Shown: in pieces, positions 1 to 8,770 of the stretch | Position numbering within the stretch: position 1 is the first letter of the stretch | How the letters are laid out: each line of letters starts with the position of its first letter | Assembly (NCBI GenBank): GCA_051651645.1 | Contig: JBOFSR010000131.1 | Span: 1-21,463, forward strand | DNA from: JBOFSR01 sp051651645 | GTDB lineage: Bacteria > Spirochaetota > Spirochaetia > Treponematales > Treponemataceae | Direction of reading: 5' to 3' | Length of the DNA: 21,463 nt | Program-made: the position numbers and the translations under genes | The notes under the pieces: model-generated | What the model was told of the DNA's origin: nothing | Databases searched by the model: none | What the model saw: the letters and a program-made list of their open reading frames with translations, nothing else

Positions 1-374
1 ATCACCGCACAATCATCAATAAAAATGGCAAGCCGTCACAAACTGACTTTCAGCTAATTTCCACGCATGCCAAATTTTCATGGATTAAAGCACTACCTAT
101 CAGTGGTCGCACGCATCAAATCAGAGTTCACCTGCAACATTGCGGATTACCAATTGTGTGCGATTCGCTTTATAACCAATACAGCAAGCCTCTTTTTTTA
201 TCCAGCTTCAAAAAAAACTGGCGTGGCGATTCCTTTGAGGAAAAACCGCTGCTCAACCGACTAGCCTTGCACGCCCACCAAATTGAATTTTCACATCCGA
301 CAACAAAGCAAAATATGATTTTTACCGCTGATTATCCAAAAGATTTGGCAGCTATAAAAAAACAATTAAAGTAA
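1..374 (+). CDS. RluA-family pseudouridine synthase, C-terminal end (5' truncated by window edge)
   Basis: The open frame begins at base 3 with no start in the window and ends at TAA 372-374. The visible 123 residues contain the segment SGRTHQIRVHL followed by a G-L-P-I-V-x-D-x-L-Y stretch. This is the C-terminal signature of RluA-type synthases, which isomerise uridine to pseudouridine in rRNA or tRNA. The catalytic Asp of the HRLD motif would lie upstream, outside the window, so activity cannot be judged. Which family member it is (RluA, RluC or RluD type) cannot be told from this end. The gene converges on the leftward gene ending at 418, and the 43-base gap holds no convincing terminator. 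Confidence 0.85.
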   Translation, partial: HRTIINKNGKPSQTDFQLISTHAKFSWIKALPISGRTHQIRVHLQHCGLPIVCDSLYNQYSKPLFLSSFKKNWRGDSFEEKPLLNRLALHAHQIEFSHPTTKQNMIFTADYPKDLAAIKKQLK

Positions 375-417
375 AATCGAAATTTTAAGAAAAGAATTTT
401 CAGCAAAAAAAGTACGT

Positions 418-1041
418 CTAGTACGTGTTTTCATCCATTGATTGAAAATCGCTCAGCACGGTTTCAATTCGAGTTAACTGACGGTTAATAATTTTTTCAT
501 AGTCTAGCAGGCCTTCGTTGATGCGATAAAGCTCATCTTCCCAGTTTTGGATCCCTTTAACAAAGAGAAACTTAAATTGAGGGGCGTTCGCTTTTTTTAC
601 CCACTCTTGCACTTGAGCCCAATAATAAAGTCCTGCTGTATAAGAACTTTTCGCTGTTTCTAAATCAACAAGATACTGATCTTTCCAGGGAGCGTCATAA
701 AAATAGGCAACGTTTTTATCCCAATTTTTTCCCAGCCGTAAATGCTGCTCAATCAACTTTAAGTTTACATGCATCATAAAAAGATATCGATATTTTTCCC
801 AATCAGTCTTGTTTTCAATATGAGCTAACGCATACCGAGGATTTGCAAAACTCGATGCGGCAGCTCTTTCTAGCCAATAAATATTTTCAAGTACAGCATC
901 AGGGGACTGCACGTAATGCGTATGAAATAATTTGTAAAATTGTTCCTTGTACACAATTCCATACGAAAAAAGAGGGCTTGTGGTAAAAAGGAGTACAATA
1001 AAACACAAAAATGAAAGTGCTCGTAAAAATTGATTTTTCAC
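418..1041 (-). CDS. exported protein of unknown function, coupled to tmk
   Basis: 207 residues. The N-terminus has two basic residues, then a hydrophobic run (about residues 8-26, ending near LFSYG), which reads as a signal peptide or a single membrane anchor. The rest is soluble-looking, rich in aromatic and charged residues and probably helical, with no motif that I recognise. The start is GTG at 1041, and the GTGA at 1041-1038 overlaps the tmk stop. No Shine-Dalgarno is evident, so translation probably depends on ribosomes finishing tmk. I recall a hypothetical gene beside tmk in Treponema pallidum (TP0353/TP0354), and this may be its counterpart, but I could not verify that. The product would act in the periplasm or on the inner membrane; no function can be assigned. 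Confidence 0.8.
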   Translation of the reverse strand: MKNQFLRALSFLCFIVLLFTTSPLFSYGIVYKEQFYKLFHTHYVQSPDAVLENIYWLERAAASSFANPRYALAHIENKTDWEKYRYLFMMHVNLKLIEQHLRLGKNWDKNVAYFYDAPWKDQYLVDLETAKSSYTAGLYYWAQVQEWVKKANAPQFKFLFVKGIQNWEDELYRINEGLLDYEKIINRQLTRIETVLSDFQSMDENTY

Positions 1042-1661
1042 ATTATTTGTATCGGCAGATTTTTTAACTCAGCTAAGATTTTTTCAGTAATTGATTCAAT
1101 TGATTGTGTTGCATCAATGCGAACAATTTTCATACCGCTTACTACATTCTGCTCATAAAAATTAATGACAGTACTGTAACTTTGAGAAGTTTTTTTTAAA
1201 AAATCTTCTTTTTCATAAATCTCTGTTACACCACGATTTTTAATTCTCTGCAAAGAAACTTCTGGCTGTATGTCAAAGAAAAAAAGAATTTGCGGCAAGG
1301 GAAATCGTTGATTTAAAAGAGCAGGCAATTCTTCTCCGCATTCTTGGCTTTGATACGCAAGGCTTGAAAAAATATAGCGGTCGCAGATGACAGCACGATT
1401 TTGCTCAAGCTGTTCAATTATTCCGCCCTTGCCATACATATGCTCGCAACGATCAGCGGCAAAAAGGTAGGCGATTGTTTGTGGGTGAACGCTGACTTTC
1501 GCAGCCAAAATTTGACGCAAAAATGTTCCTGTCTCACTGGAAGTTGGCTCCGCGGTAAAATGAACAGTGTTCAATTTTAATCGTTCTTTTAATATATTCA
1601 TCTGTGTTGAAGTTCCAGAGCCATCAATTCCTTCAAATACAATAAAATTTTGTAAGACCAC
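1038..1661 (-). CDS. tmk: thymidylate (dTMP) kinase
   Basis: Phosphorylates dTMP to dTDP with ATP in dTTP synthesis. The 207 residues match the usual family length of about 205-215. Visible signatures in order are FEGIDGSGTSTQ (residues 9-20, P-loop), EPT with a conserved Arg near 49, LFAADRCEH (66-74), CDRYIFSSLAYQ (93-104) and an Arg-rich lid segment around 135-150. The P-loop position normally occupied by Lys (GxxxxGK[ST]) is Thr17, encoded by ACT at 1613-1611; a Lys codon would need two base changes. The start is GTG 1661-1659, preceded by AGGGG with a 7-base gap. The gene leads a two-gene operon with the coupled exported protein downstream and is divergent from tamB. Confidence 0.95.
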   Translation of the reverse strand: MVLQNFIVFEGIDGSGTSTQMNILKERLKLNTVHFTAEPTSSETGTFLRQILAAKVSVHPQTIAYLFAADRCEHMYGKGGIIEQLEQNRAVICDRYIFSSLAYQSQECGEELPALLNQRFPLPQILFFFDIQPEVSLQRIKNRGVTEIYEKEDFLKKTSQSYSTVINFYEQNVVSGMKIVRIDATQSIESITEKILAELKNLPIQIM

Positions 1662-1681
1662 GTTTTAACCCCTATTATTTA

Positions 1682-1711
1682 TTGATTAAATATGCTATTA
1701 TAGTGTATAAT
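1682..1711 (+). promoter_or_regulatory. overlapping candidate promoter elements for tamB
   Basis: Two readings are possible. An extended -10, TGC-TATTAT at 1693-1701, would start RNA at about 1708-1709, right at the ATG at 1710, giving a leaderless message; its -35 is poor. Alternatively TTGATT (1682-1687), 18 bases, then TATAAT (1706-1711) is a better-looking box pair. It overlaps the ATG, however, and would begin transcription after the start codon. No Shine-Dalgarno precedes 1710. An in-frame stop at 1701-1703 prevents a longer N-terminus. Confidence 0.4.
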
Positions 1712-1725
1712 GGGTGTAAGGTCTA
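1697..1725 (-). promoter_or_regulatory. candidate sigma70 promoter for tmk
   Basis: On the minus strand, TAGACC (1725-1720, 4 of 6 to TTGACA) is followed after 17 bases by a perfect TATAAT (1702-1697). Transcription would begin near 1690, leaving a leader of about 28 bases that contains the AGGGG ribosome-binding site before the GTG start. It overlaps the opposing tamB promoter elements and the first codons of tamB. Confidence 0.5.
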
Positions 1726-4700
1726 GTAATAAAAAAACACTTCTAAAAAAATATATTTTTGGAATTAGTGTTGTTCTAGTCATATTTCTTTTTTCTCTTT
1801 TAATTTTGCCTCCTTTGTACAATAAAGTAACGCAATTTTTAAATAACGAGAAAAACGCCCTTTTGTCATACTTAGAGGATCAGTTTTCGATCAGCTTTTC
1901 ATATGAATCTTTGTCCCCTTCCTTGCTTTCAGGAATTCGTTTACGAAATTTTACCATTACAGATACAAGCTCCCAAACACGCGTTGTGCATTTAAATTCA
2001 TTTTATGTGAAATACAATCTTTTTCAGGTTTTGAAAAATGGAATGTTTCAAAGTATTGACGCTATCATCCTTGACGGTGGCGTTATTCGCTACGACAAAA
2101 ATAAAAATGCCGTTTTAGCAAATAAAATTAGTGCATTCATCAATGAAAACAAGCAAGCAAAGGAAATCCTTGTACTCGCACAAGACACGAAAGCTCTTGA
2201 GTCTGATGAGAATTTTACACAAGAAGCAATTGAGGAATCAACTGAACGCAAAAAAAATAAACCTCCTACGATACTTTTACCCCCTGTCGTCCAGCTAAAA
2301 AATTATGTTTTTCAATATGTTGATAATTATTTTGAATCAAACCTTGAATTAAAGTCAGCATTATTATATTCACAGGGAGTTGATGGCGGCCCACAGTTTT
2401 TTATTGAAGGTCAAGCAGGGACAACAATTAAAGAAGGGCTGATCAACTTTTTAACGGAGGCACACACAGGCTTTTTTATTACAGGAAAATTTTCGCCCGA
2501 TTTGCAAACAAGCTCCACTCAAATTCGCTTTGAATCACTTCGCACAGAAACATATTCCCTCAACCGCCTTGCTTTTTTGCTTTCGCATGATAGAAACATT
2601 TTCAAAATCAGATCAATTCGAAACTTACAGCCTTACAATCTAACGGCAAATTTTGACACCTTCACGTCAAAAGGAGAATTACATTTTGACGCACATCAGT
2701 TAAATCCTTTTTCGCTTTTTGAAACTACTCGCTCATCAGCACTTTTAGAGAAAATTCATGGATCGTTAATTTCAGGCAATTACGACATTGGCTTTGATTT
2801 TAACAAGAAAGCTTTTTCATACAAGGCAAAAGGCGATGTTTTTTTTCCAAAACACTTACTCGGAGAGGAGCTTTCCTCATTCTTTGCATTCAACGGAAAC
2901 GAAAAACTCATTACCATCAAAAACTTTTCCATTACATCGGAACTCATCAATGCATCCGCCCAAGGAAGTTTTGATTTTATAACACGACAACCACAAGGAT
3001 ATGTAGCAATTGAATCCTTAAAGCTTGAAAACGGGAATAATGCCCAAGCAGAGTTTTTTATCGACAAGCTCCCCGAGGGATTTATGGTTTTTGTGCCGCA
3101 AATCTTCTTTAAGGACAATGCTTTAACCGCTTTGCAAGCAACCTTTTTGCCCGCAGAAGAATCTTTGGATTTTTCATTTGAGGCCTATGATTTTTCACAT
3201 TACGAATATGATATACCAGGAAAAATTTCTTTGGAGGGTAGCTTCTTTATAAATGAAGAGCCCTATATTCAGTCCTCTCTTTCTTTTGAAAACTTTTTTA
3301 TTGACACAATCGTTCAAGCGATTGCCTTTTTCTCTCCCGCAAACAAGCAATGGGCACTTAATCAGACTGCAAACATAACATCAACATATCTGCTTAACAC
3401 GGATACCTACCTGTCAACGAACTTTTCTGATTTTTCTGTAAACGTAGCCACAACTCTGGTAACAAACACCGTAAGAGACCGTGAATACGCAATTTTTTCT
3501 CTTTCTGGTAGCTCCTCAAGCTTTAACTTATCTCAACTAGAAATGCTAATCGGTGGGCAATTGATTTTTGCAACGGGAGACGTTTTTATTGGTGAAAATT
3601 TCTCCGACGTTAATTTTTCAACAACACTCACAGCAAACTCTGTTCCATACAATATTTATGCAACATACGTACCAGATCAAACTCTTTCTGTTTATGGCGA
3701 TTATGGCTTGACGGCCTTTGTAGACTTGACAAATAATTTTTCTAAAATTGGCTCCATCAGCATGACCAATTTTCCTGTTCCAATTCAAAAAGCGGTTTTT
3801 GGCATTAGCACACAAGTGGGATTTTCTTTCGGTGAAAGCAGTCCTCTTGCAGTAACTATCGAAAGCTTTAGCACCGTGGAAATCACAGAAACAATTGATT
3901 TAAAACCACGATTTGGCTTGAGCGGGCATATTATCAACAACGAGTTATATTTTAATACCATCACCTACAACGATACGATTTCATCCCTGTCAGGGAACTC
4001 TCGTGCGAGCTGGAACTCCATTGATGAGATTTTTGAATCATTTTATTTTGAATTAATTATGACAAACGAGGCAAATAATGAAAAAATTACAGCCAGCGGG
4101 CTTGCAAACAATACAAAAAAATTACAGCCCGAAAAAATAAATTTTGCAAAGGATGTTGCCCTTTTTGCAAATATTTCAACATCAAATTTTACTCTTTCTC
4201 GCTTTTTCGAAAATCAAAAAGTTGAGGATTTTCTGAGTGCAACACTGACGCTTTCTGGAACACTAGAGGATCCGCTAGTAAATATTGATATTGACAAAGT
4301 CCTGCTTTCCGTTAATGGACAGCCACTTGAAGCAAGCGGTAGCATTGATATTGAACAAGAAATGATTCGCGTAAAAGGCTTTAATTTTGCCCTGATGCAA
4401 CACCAATTACAAAATATTTTTGTTGATTTTTCCTTGCATGATTTTAATGCAAACTTAACGACTGAGTACTACGGAGCTTTTGGAAGTGATTTTATCCGTG
4501 CCCCCGTGCAAATTCTTGTTGGTACAAAGCCTAAGCAAAACAAAAAAATCGCTCTTCGAAAGAATTTTTTTACACAGTTTGATGCGTTTAACATTGACGT
4601 AATTTTAAGCGAAATCAATGGCAGTTTTTTTGAAACAATGCCAACAATCACGTTTTCTGCACGACGAAGCACAGGCCGTTTTGACATTTCTGGCGGCTAT

Positions 4701-6266
4701 AACCTGAGCGTTCTCGGCTATTTACTTGACACAGGAGAGCTGCTACTCAATTTAAAAGATCCGCTACCCGTTCAGCTAACCGCACAGGGAACAATAAAAG
4801 ACAATCATCTTGACATTAGCATAAATGACTTAAACGCAGATCTTTCTGCATTCAGCAAAGTTTTAAACTATCCGTATATAGCCGTTAATACAGCCTTGCT
4901 AAAGGGCAATTTTCATATTGGTGGCTTGTTTTCAGACCCTGAATTTTCTGGCGAGGTTTTTGGCACTCAAGTTAATCTTGGTATTCCAGATTACGTTGGC
5001 GAAAATTTGCTCACAGATACTTTATATGCTCAATTTATCCAAAACGATCTCATTGTTGACAACGTGCTTTTTAAAACGCAAAAAGGACAAGTTGCTGTCA
5101 ATATGGACATGTCTTTTGATCGATGGAAAATGGATACGATCAACTTATCGACTCGGATGATTGGGAAAAAAAGTCGCGTTGTAGCCAAGTATAAAATCCC
5201 CATGTTTGAAATTACCGCAGACGCAACGGCTAACTTGGATCTAAAAATTCAACTAGGATCAATTTCCGTTACGGGAGATCTTTTCATTGAAAATGCGGAC
5301 GCGGTTGTTTCCTCGTCAAAAAATGAAACCTTCATCGGAGATCCCAATGTTGCAGCTGAAGTTGACCTGCAAATCCTTTTAGGAAAGAAGGTTCAAGCAT
5401 TCTTTCCATCAAAGACAAATCCTCTCATTCGCGGATTAATTGAACCGCAAACGCCCCTATCGGTCAACTATGATTCTGTCTCTGGAGATTTTGAATTCAA
5501 AGGGGATTTAAATCTACGCGGTGGGGAAGTCCTATATGTAAAGCGAAATTTCTACCTTAAAGAAGGACGCGTTGTTCTTAACGCAACACAAGACTCCTTT
5601 GACCCACTTATAACCGTTCGAGCTGAAATTAAAGAGCGCGACATTAACAACCGATCCATCACCATCGTTTTGTCATCGATAAATCAGCCACTGAGCGAAT
5701 TTAGCTTGGGAGCAGGCACTCAATTTTCATCTATTCCTGCAAAGAACGAGCATGAAATTATGAAAATGCTGGGGCAGGTATTTTTTGCAGACGGCGAGGC
5801 AGAAAATCAATGGGGAGATGTTCTTTCAAGCGTGGCAGACTATGGTGTGCAAGTTGCGTTATTTAGAAAGGTTGAAACCCAGTTGCGTAATTGGTTTAAT
5901 CTTGATATATTTTCACTGCGACTACCCTTTGTACAAAATACAATGGCTCAGATTCTCAACCAAAATCAAACAACAAACCAGATGACGTTTGGAAACTTTT
6001 TTAACAATTCAACCGTTTATGTTGGAAAGTATTTTGGGGATGTGATTTATGTCGACGCTTCACTTGAATTAAGTTTTGAAGAAGATAACGCAGGGGCGGC
6101 GGCAACAAATGTGCAAAGTATTAGTTTTCAGCCATCGATTGGATTAGAGCTAGAATCACCTTTTGGAAATATAAAATGGGCATTATCGCCAGAAATTGAT
6201 AAAAAATTAAAACCCATTGTGCAATACAATTCAATTAGTGTGTCTTGGAAATTTGTTATGAATTAA
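1710..6266 (+). CDS. tamB: TamB-like translocation and assembly module / intermembrane transport protein (DUF490)
   Basis: 1518 residues. A basic N-terminus precedes one membrane anchor (about residues 15-36). A very long stretch rich in beta-strand patterns follows, dominated by Phe, Ile, Ser and Asn, as in AsmA/TamB bridge proteins. The last 400 or so residues carry the TamB C-terminal (DUF490) pattern, including LNLRGGEVLYVKRNFYL and the terminal STVYVGKYFGDVIYVDASLE. In the known family, TamB spans the periplasm as a hydrophobic groove and works with an Omp85 protein; in Borrelia the TamB homologue binds BamA. The bamA gene follows directly after 80 bases and skp after that, supporting the same partnership here. 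The length is within the usual 1100-1500+ range. ATG at 1710 is the only reasonable start. It has no Shine-Dalgarno and lies on promoter-like sequence. Confidence 0.9.
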   Translation: MGVRSSNKKTLLKKYIFGISVVLVIFLFSLLILPPLYNKVTQFLNNEKNALLSYLEDQFSISFSYESLSPSLLSGIRLRNFTITDTSSQTRVVHLNSFYVKYNLFQVLKNGMFQSIDAIILDGGVIRYDKNKNAVLANKISAFINENKQAKEILVLAQDTKALESDENFTQEAIEESTERKKNKPPTILLPPVVQLKNYVFQYVDNYFESNLELKSALLYSQGVDGGPQFFIEGQAGTTIKEGLINFLTEAHTGFFITGKFSPDLQTSSTQIRFESLRTETYSLNRLAFLLSHDRNIFKIRSIRNLQPYNLTANFDTFTSKGELHFDAHQLNPFSLFETTRSSALLEKIHGSLISGNYDIGFDFNKKAFSYKAKGDVFFPKHLLGEELSSFFAFNGNEKLITIKNFSITSELINASAQGSFDFITRQPQGYVAIESLKLENGNNAQAEFFIDKLPEGFMVFVPQIFFKDNALTALQATFLPAEESLDFSFEAYDFSHYEYDIPGKISLEGSFFINEEPYIQSSLSFENFFIDTIVQAIAFFSPANKQWALNQTANITSTYLLNTDTYLSTNFSDFSVNVATTLVTNTVRDREYAIFSLSGSSSSFNLSQLEMLIGGQLIFATGDVFIGENFSDVNFSTTLTANSVPYNIYATYVPDQTLSVYGDYGLTAFVDLTNNFSKIGSISMTNFPVPIQKAVFGISTQVGFSFGESSPLAVTIESFSTVEITETIDLKPRFGLSGHIINNELYFNTITYNDTISSLSGNSRASWNSIDEIFESFYFELIMTNEANNEKITASGLANNTKKLQPEKINFAKDVALFANISTSNFTLSRFFENQKVEDFLSATLTLSGTLEDPLVNIDIDKVLLSVNGQPLEASGSIDIEQEMIRVKGFNFALMQHQLQNIFVDFSLHDFNANLTTEYYGAFGSDFIRAPVQILVGTKPKQNKKIALRKNFFTQFDAFNIDVILSEINGSFFETMPTITFSARRSTGRFDISGGYNLSVLGYLLDTGELLLNLKDPLPVQLTAQGTIKDNHLDISINDLNADLSAFSKVLNYPYIAVNTALLKGNFHIGGLFSDPEFSGEVFGTQVNLGIPDYVGENLLTDTLYAQFIQNDLIVDNVLFKTQKGQVAVNMDMSFDRWKMDTINLSTRMIGKKSRVVAKYKIPMFEITADATANLDLKIQLGSISVTGDLFIENADAVVSSSKNETFIGDPNVAAEVDLQILLGKKVQAFFPSKTNPLIRGLIEPQTPLSVNYDSVSGDFEFKGDLNLRGGEVLYVKRNFYLKEGRVVLNATQDSFDPLITVRAEIKERDINNRSITIVLSSINQPLSEFSLGAGTQFSSIPAKNEHEIMKMLGQVFFADGEAENQWGDVLSSVADYGVQVALFRKVETQLRNWFNLDIFSLRLPFVQNTMAQILNQNQTTNQMTFGNFFNNSTVYVGKYFGDVIYVDASLELSFEEDNAGAAATNVQSISFQPSIGLELESPFGNIKWALSPEIDKKLKPIVQYNSISVSWKFVMN

Positions 6267-6346
6267 ATTTAATTAATTTGCCATCTTCTACTAGATTAAA
6301 TCGCAATTAACGCTTAAAATAAGGTTTTACACAGGAGCTTGTTTAC

Positions 6347-8761
6347 ATGTTTGCATTTGAAAGAAAAAAAGTTTTTTTGTTTTTACTACTCATTTGTATG
6401 AGTTTTTTTGCATTTTCACAGTCTGAAGGCGAGTGGTGGGATAAAAAAACAATTAGAAATATCACATTTGATGGTTTAAAATCAATAAAATCCTTTGACT
6501 TAGATGGCGTAACACGCCCATTTGTGGGAAAACCCTTTTCAGATGATCTTTACACTAATTTATTAAATCGTATTTTTTCACTTGATTATTTTGAAGATAT
6601 TGTGCCAGAAGTTTTTCCTATTGATTCAGAGAAAAACGCTATTCTTATACGCTTTACGGTTAAAGAAAAACCGACTATTCTAAAAATCAATTACGAGGGA
6701 AACCGTAGCATCAAAATATCAGAATTAAAAAATGCGGTTACCATAAAAGAAAAAGATATTTTTAACGAAAGCAGTCTGCGTGCAGAAGAACGGGCAATTC
6801 GCGATGTATATCTGCAAAAAGGTTTTACAAGCATTAAAGTCTCATCCTCCTTTAAAAAGGTTGAAGAAGGGATTAATGTTTCTTTCCATGTAAATGAAGG
6901 AACTTCAACTGTTCTCAAGGCTATCAACTTTGAAGGAAACGAACTTGTTTCATCAAAAACGCTCAAAAAAACAATGAAGCTCAAAGAAGCAGGATTGATC
7001 AACAAGGGTGCCTTTCAAGAATCAATGCTTGAGGCAGATAAACAAGAAATCCTGAATTACTATTTGAACCGAGGCTATATCGATGCATTAATTGTAGATG
7101 TTAATCGAACGATCACGCAAAATCTGCAAAAAGGGCACGAGGAGCTTACAATCACCTTTGTGGTTAGAGAAGGCGTTCAGTATACATTTGGTGGCATTAC
7201 GTTTTCTGGTAATGAGATTTTTTCAACACAAATATTGAACTCAAAAGTGCGCTTAAAACCTGGCGATATTTATAACCATACACGATTGCAAGAGGGCTTG
7301 ATGGCTGTCGCTGATGTCTATTTTGAAAATGGCTACACCTCAAATTCTATTGATCCTGTCCAAAATCGAGACGTTGAGAATAGAAAAGTTTCTTATGCCG
7401 TAGGAATTATAGAGCGGCCTCGCAGTCATATAGAAAATATTAGAGTGGAGGGGAATGCAAAGACAAAGCCCCACGTTATCTTACGAGAAATCAACCTTGA
7501 AGGCGGAGATATCTTTTCTAAAACAAAGCTAGTCAATGGTTTGCGAAACCTCTACAACTTGCAATTTTTCTCTGCTGTCATCCCTGATGTTGTGCCTGGC
7601 TCAGAAGAAAATCTTGTCGATTTAATAATTACTGTCGAAGAGCAATCAACCACCTCTGTTGAATTTGGGCTTACGTTCTCAGGGCTTGATGACCCGCAAT
7701 CGTTTCCTATTTCAGCCTTTGTCAAATGGCAGGATTCAAACTTCTTAGGTACGGGAAAAACACTTTCAACTAGCCTTACCGCCTCTCCTGATCAACAAGA
7801 ATTCTCAATTGGCTATGCAGACTATTGGCTTTTTGGGATTCCGATGAGCGTAAGCACAAGCTTAGATTTCTCACATTCGAGCTTGACTGATTTACAAAAT
7901 GTCTACTTTCCTGGTGGTGTTGTAACAGATGACTACTACATGACTTACCAGCAGTGGGACATCACATTAAATGGTGCAATTGGACGGCGCTGGTTTCCGC
8001 ACTTTGCAATTTTAAGCTGGCAAAGCGGTATTGGAATTAGTTTTATTCGCAATATTTATGATGACGAAATTTACACGCCAAACGACACCACAATATCTGA
8101 TTATGCACATTCATGGGGAGTAACAAACACCCTTTGGACATCTGCATCACTTGATGGACGAGATATTAACTACGATCCTTCAAATGGCTGGTTTGTAAGC
8201 CAACGTATTGCATGGACAGGATTTATCCCACAAGTTGAAAATCAATTTTATTTCCGTTCAGATACAAAACTTGAATTATATGCAAAATTACTTGACGTAA
8301 AAGTAACAGAAAACTGGAATTTAAAATTTGTACTTGCAGGATATGCAGGGCTATCTTTCCAAATACCGACGGAAAACTCATTTGTCGGTTCAAGCAATCA
8401 GCTATACATAGACGGAATGTTTAATGGACGCGGATGGAACTCTGTGTATAATTTGCGAGGAATGGGCTTGTTCAGTAGCTATCTTGAGTTACGCTGGCCA
8501 ATTATTCCTGGAATTGTAGCACTTGACTTTTTTGTTGATGCCGTTGCATTAAAACCAACGGTTAAATCATTATTTTCATCGCTCAAATTAGATGATTTTT
8601 ACTTTAGTTTTGGCCCTGGTGTTCGCTTTTCAATGCCACAATTTCCGCTTCGCCTATTACTTGCAAACACTTTCCAAGTCAAAAACAATGTTGTTCACTG
8701 GCGAAATGGTACAGGCCCTGACTGGCAATTTGTACTTTCGTTTAACTTAATAAATAAATAG
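6347..8761 (+). CDS. bamA: outer membrane protein assembly factor BamA (Omp85)
   Basis: 804 residues; inserts beta-barrel proteins into the outer membrane. A signal peptide covers about residues 1-24. Five POTRA-like repeats follow at roughly 34-107, 109-184, 187-275, 278-357 and 361-433, each with the G-N or G-L hairpin and an alternating strand at its end. A barrel occupies about 436-804 and ends with an aromatic-alternating strand (WQFVLSF) that resembles a beta-signal, followed by NLINK. The conserved loop-6 VRG[FY] motif appears to be GRGW at 694-697; the nearby LRGMG at 703-707 fits better as the following strand. AGGAG at 6333-6337 is 9 bases from the ATG. The gene lies between tamB and skp, the expected envelope-biogenesis order. 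No strong promoter is seen in the 80-base gap, so it is probably co-transcribed with tamB. Confidence 0.96.
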   Translation: MFAFERKKVFLFLLLICMSFFAFSQSEGEWWDKKTIRNITFDGLKSIKSFDLDGVTRPFVGKPFSDDLYTNLLNRIFSLDYFEDIVPEVFPIDSEKNAILIRFTVKEKPTILKINYEGNRSIKISELKNAVTIKEKDIFNESSLRAEERAIRDVYLQKGFTSIKVSSSFKKVEEGINVSFHVNEGTSTVLKAINFEGNELVSSKTLKKTMKLKEAGLINKGAFQESMLEADKQEILNYYLNRGYIDALIVDVNRTITQNLQKGHEELTITFVVREGVQYTFGGITFSGNEIFSTQILNSKVRLKPGDIYNHTRLQEGLMAVADVYFENGYTSNSIDPVQNRDVENRKVSYAVGIIERPRSHIENIRVEGNAKTKPHVILREINLEGGDIFSKTKLVNGLRNLYNLQFFSAVIPDVVPGSEENLVDLIITVEEQSTTSVEFGLTFSGLDDPQSFPISAFVKWQDSNFLGTGKTLSTSLTASPDQQEFSIGYADYWLFGIPMSVSTSLDFSHSSLTDLQNVYFPGGVVTDDYYMTYQQWDITLNGAIGRRWFPHFAILSWQSGIGISFIRNIYDDEIYTPNDTTISDYAHSWGVTNTLWTSASLDGRDINYDPSNGWFVSQRIAWTGFIPQVENQFYFRSDTKLELYAKLLDVKVTENWNLKFVLAGYAGLSFQIPTENSFVGSSNQLYIDGMFNGRGWNSVYNLRGMGLFSSYLELRWPIIPGIVALDFFVDAVALKPTVKSLFSSLKLDDFYFSFGPGVRFSMPQFPLRLLLANTFQVKNNVVHWRNGTGPDWQFVLSFNLINK

Positions 8762-8770
8762 GAATCTATT

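Noticed and set aside
67..264. Rightward 65-residue open frame inside the RluA-like gene
   Set aside because: A different reading frame within the conserved RTHQIRVHL-coding segment; no ribosome-binding site.
375..417. Possible terminator between the RluA-like gene and the convergent gene
   Set aside because: GAAATT and AATTTTC can pair only with a bulge and there is no proper T-tract; the stem is too weak.
411..426. Direct repeat AGTACGT (411-417 and 420-426) at the end of the leftward unknown gene
   Set aside because: Seven bases separated by two; too short to distinguish from chance and with no mobile element nearby.
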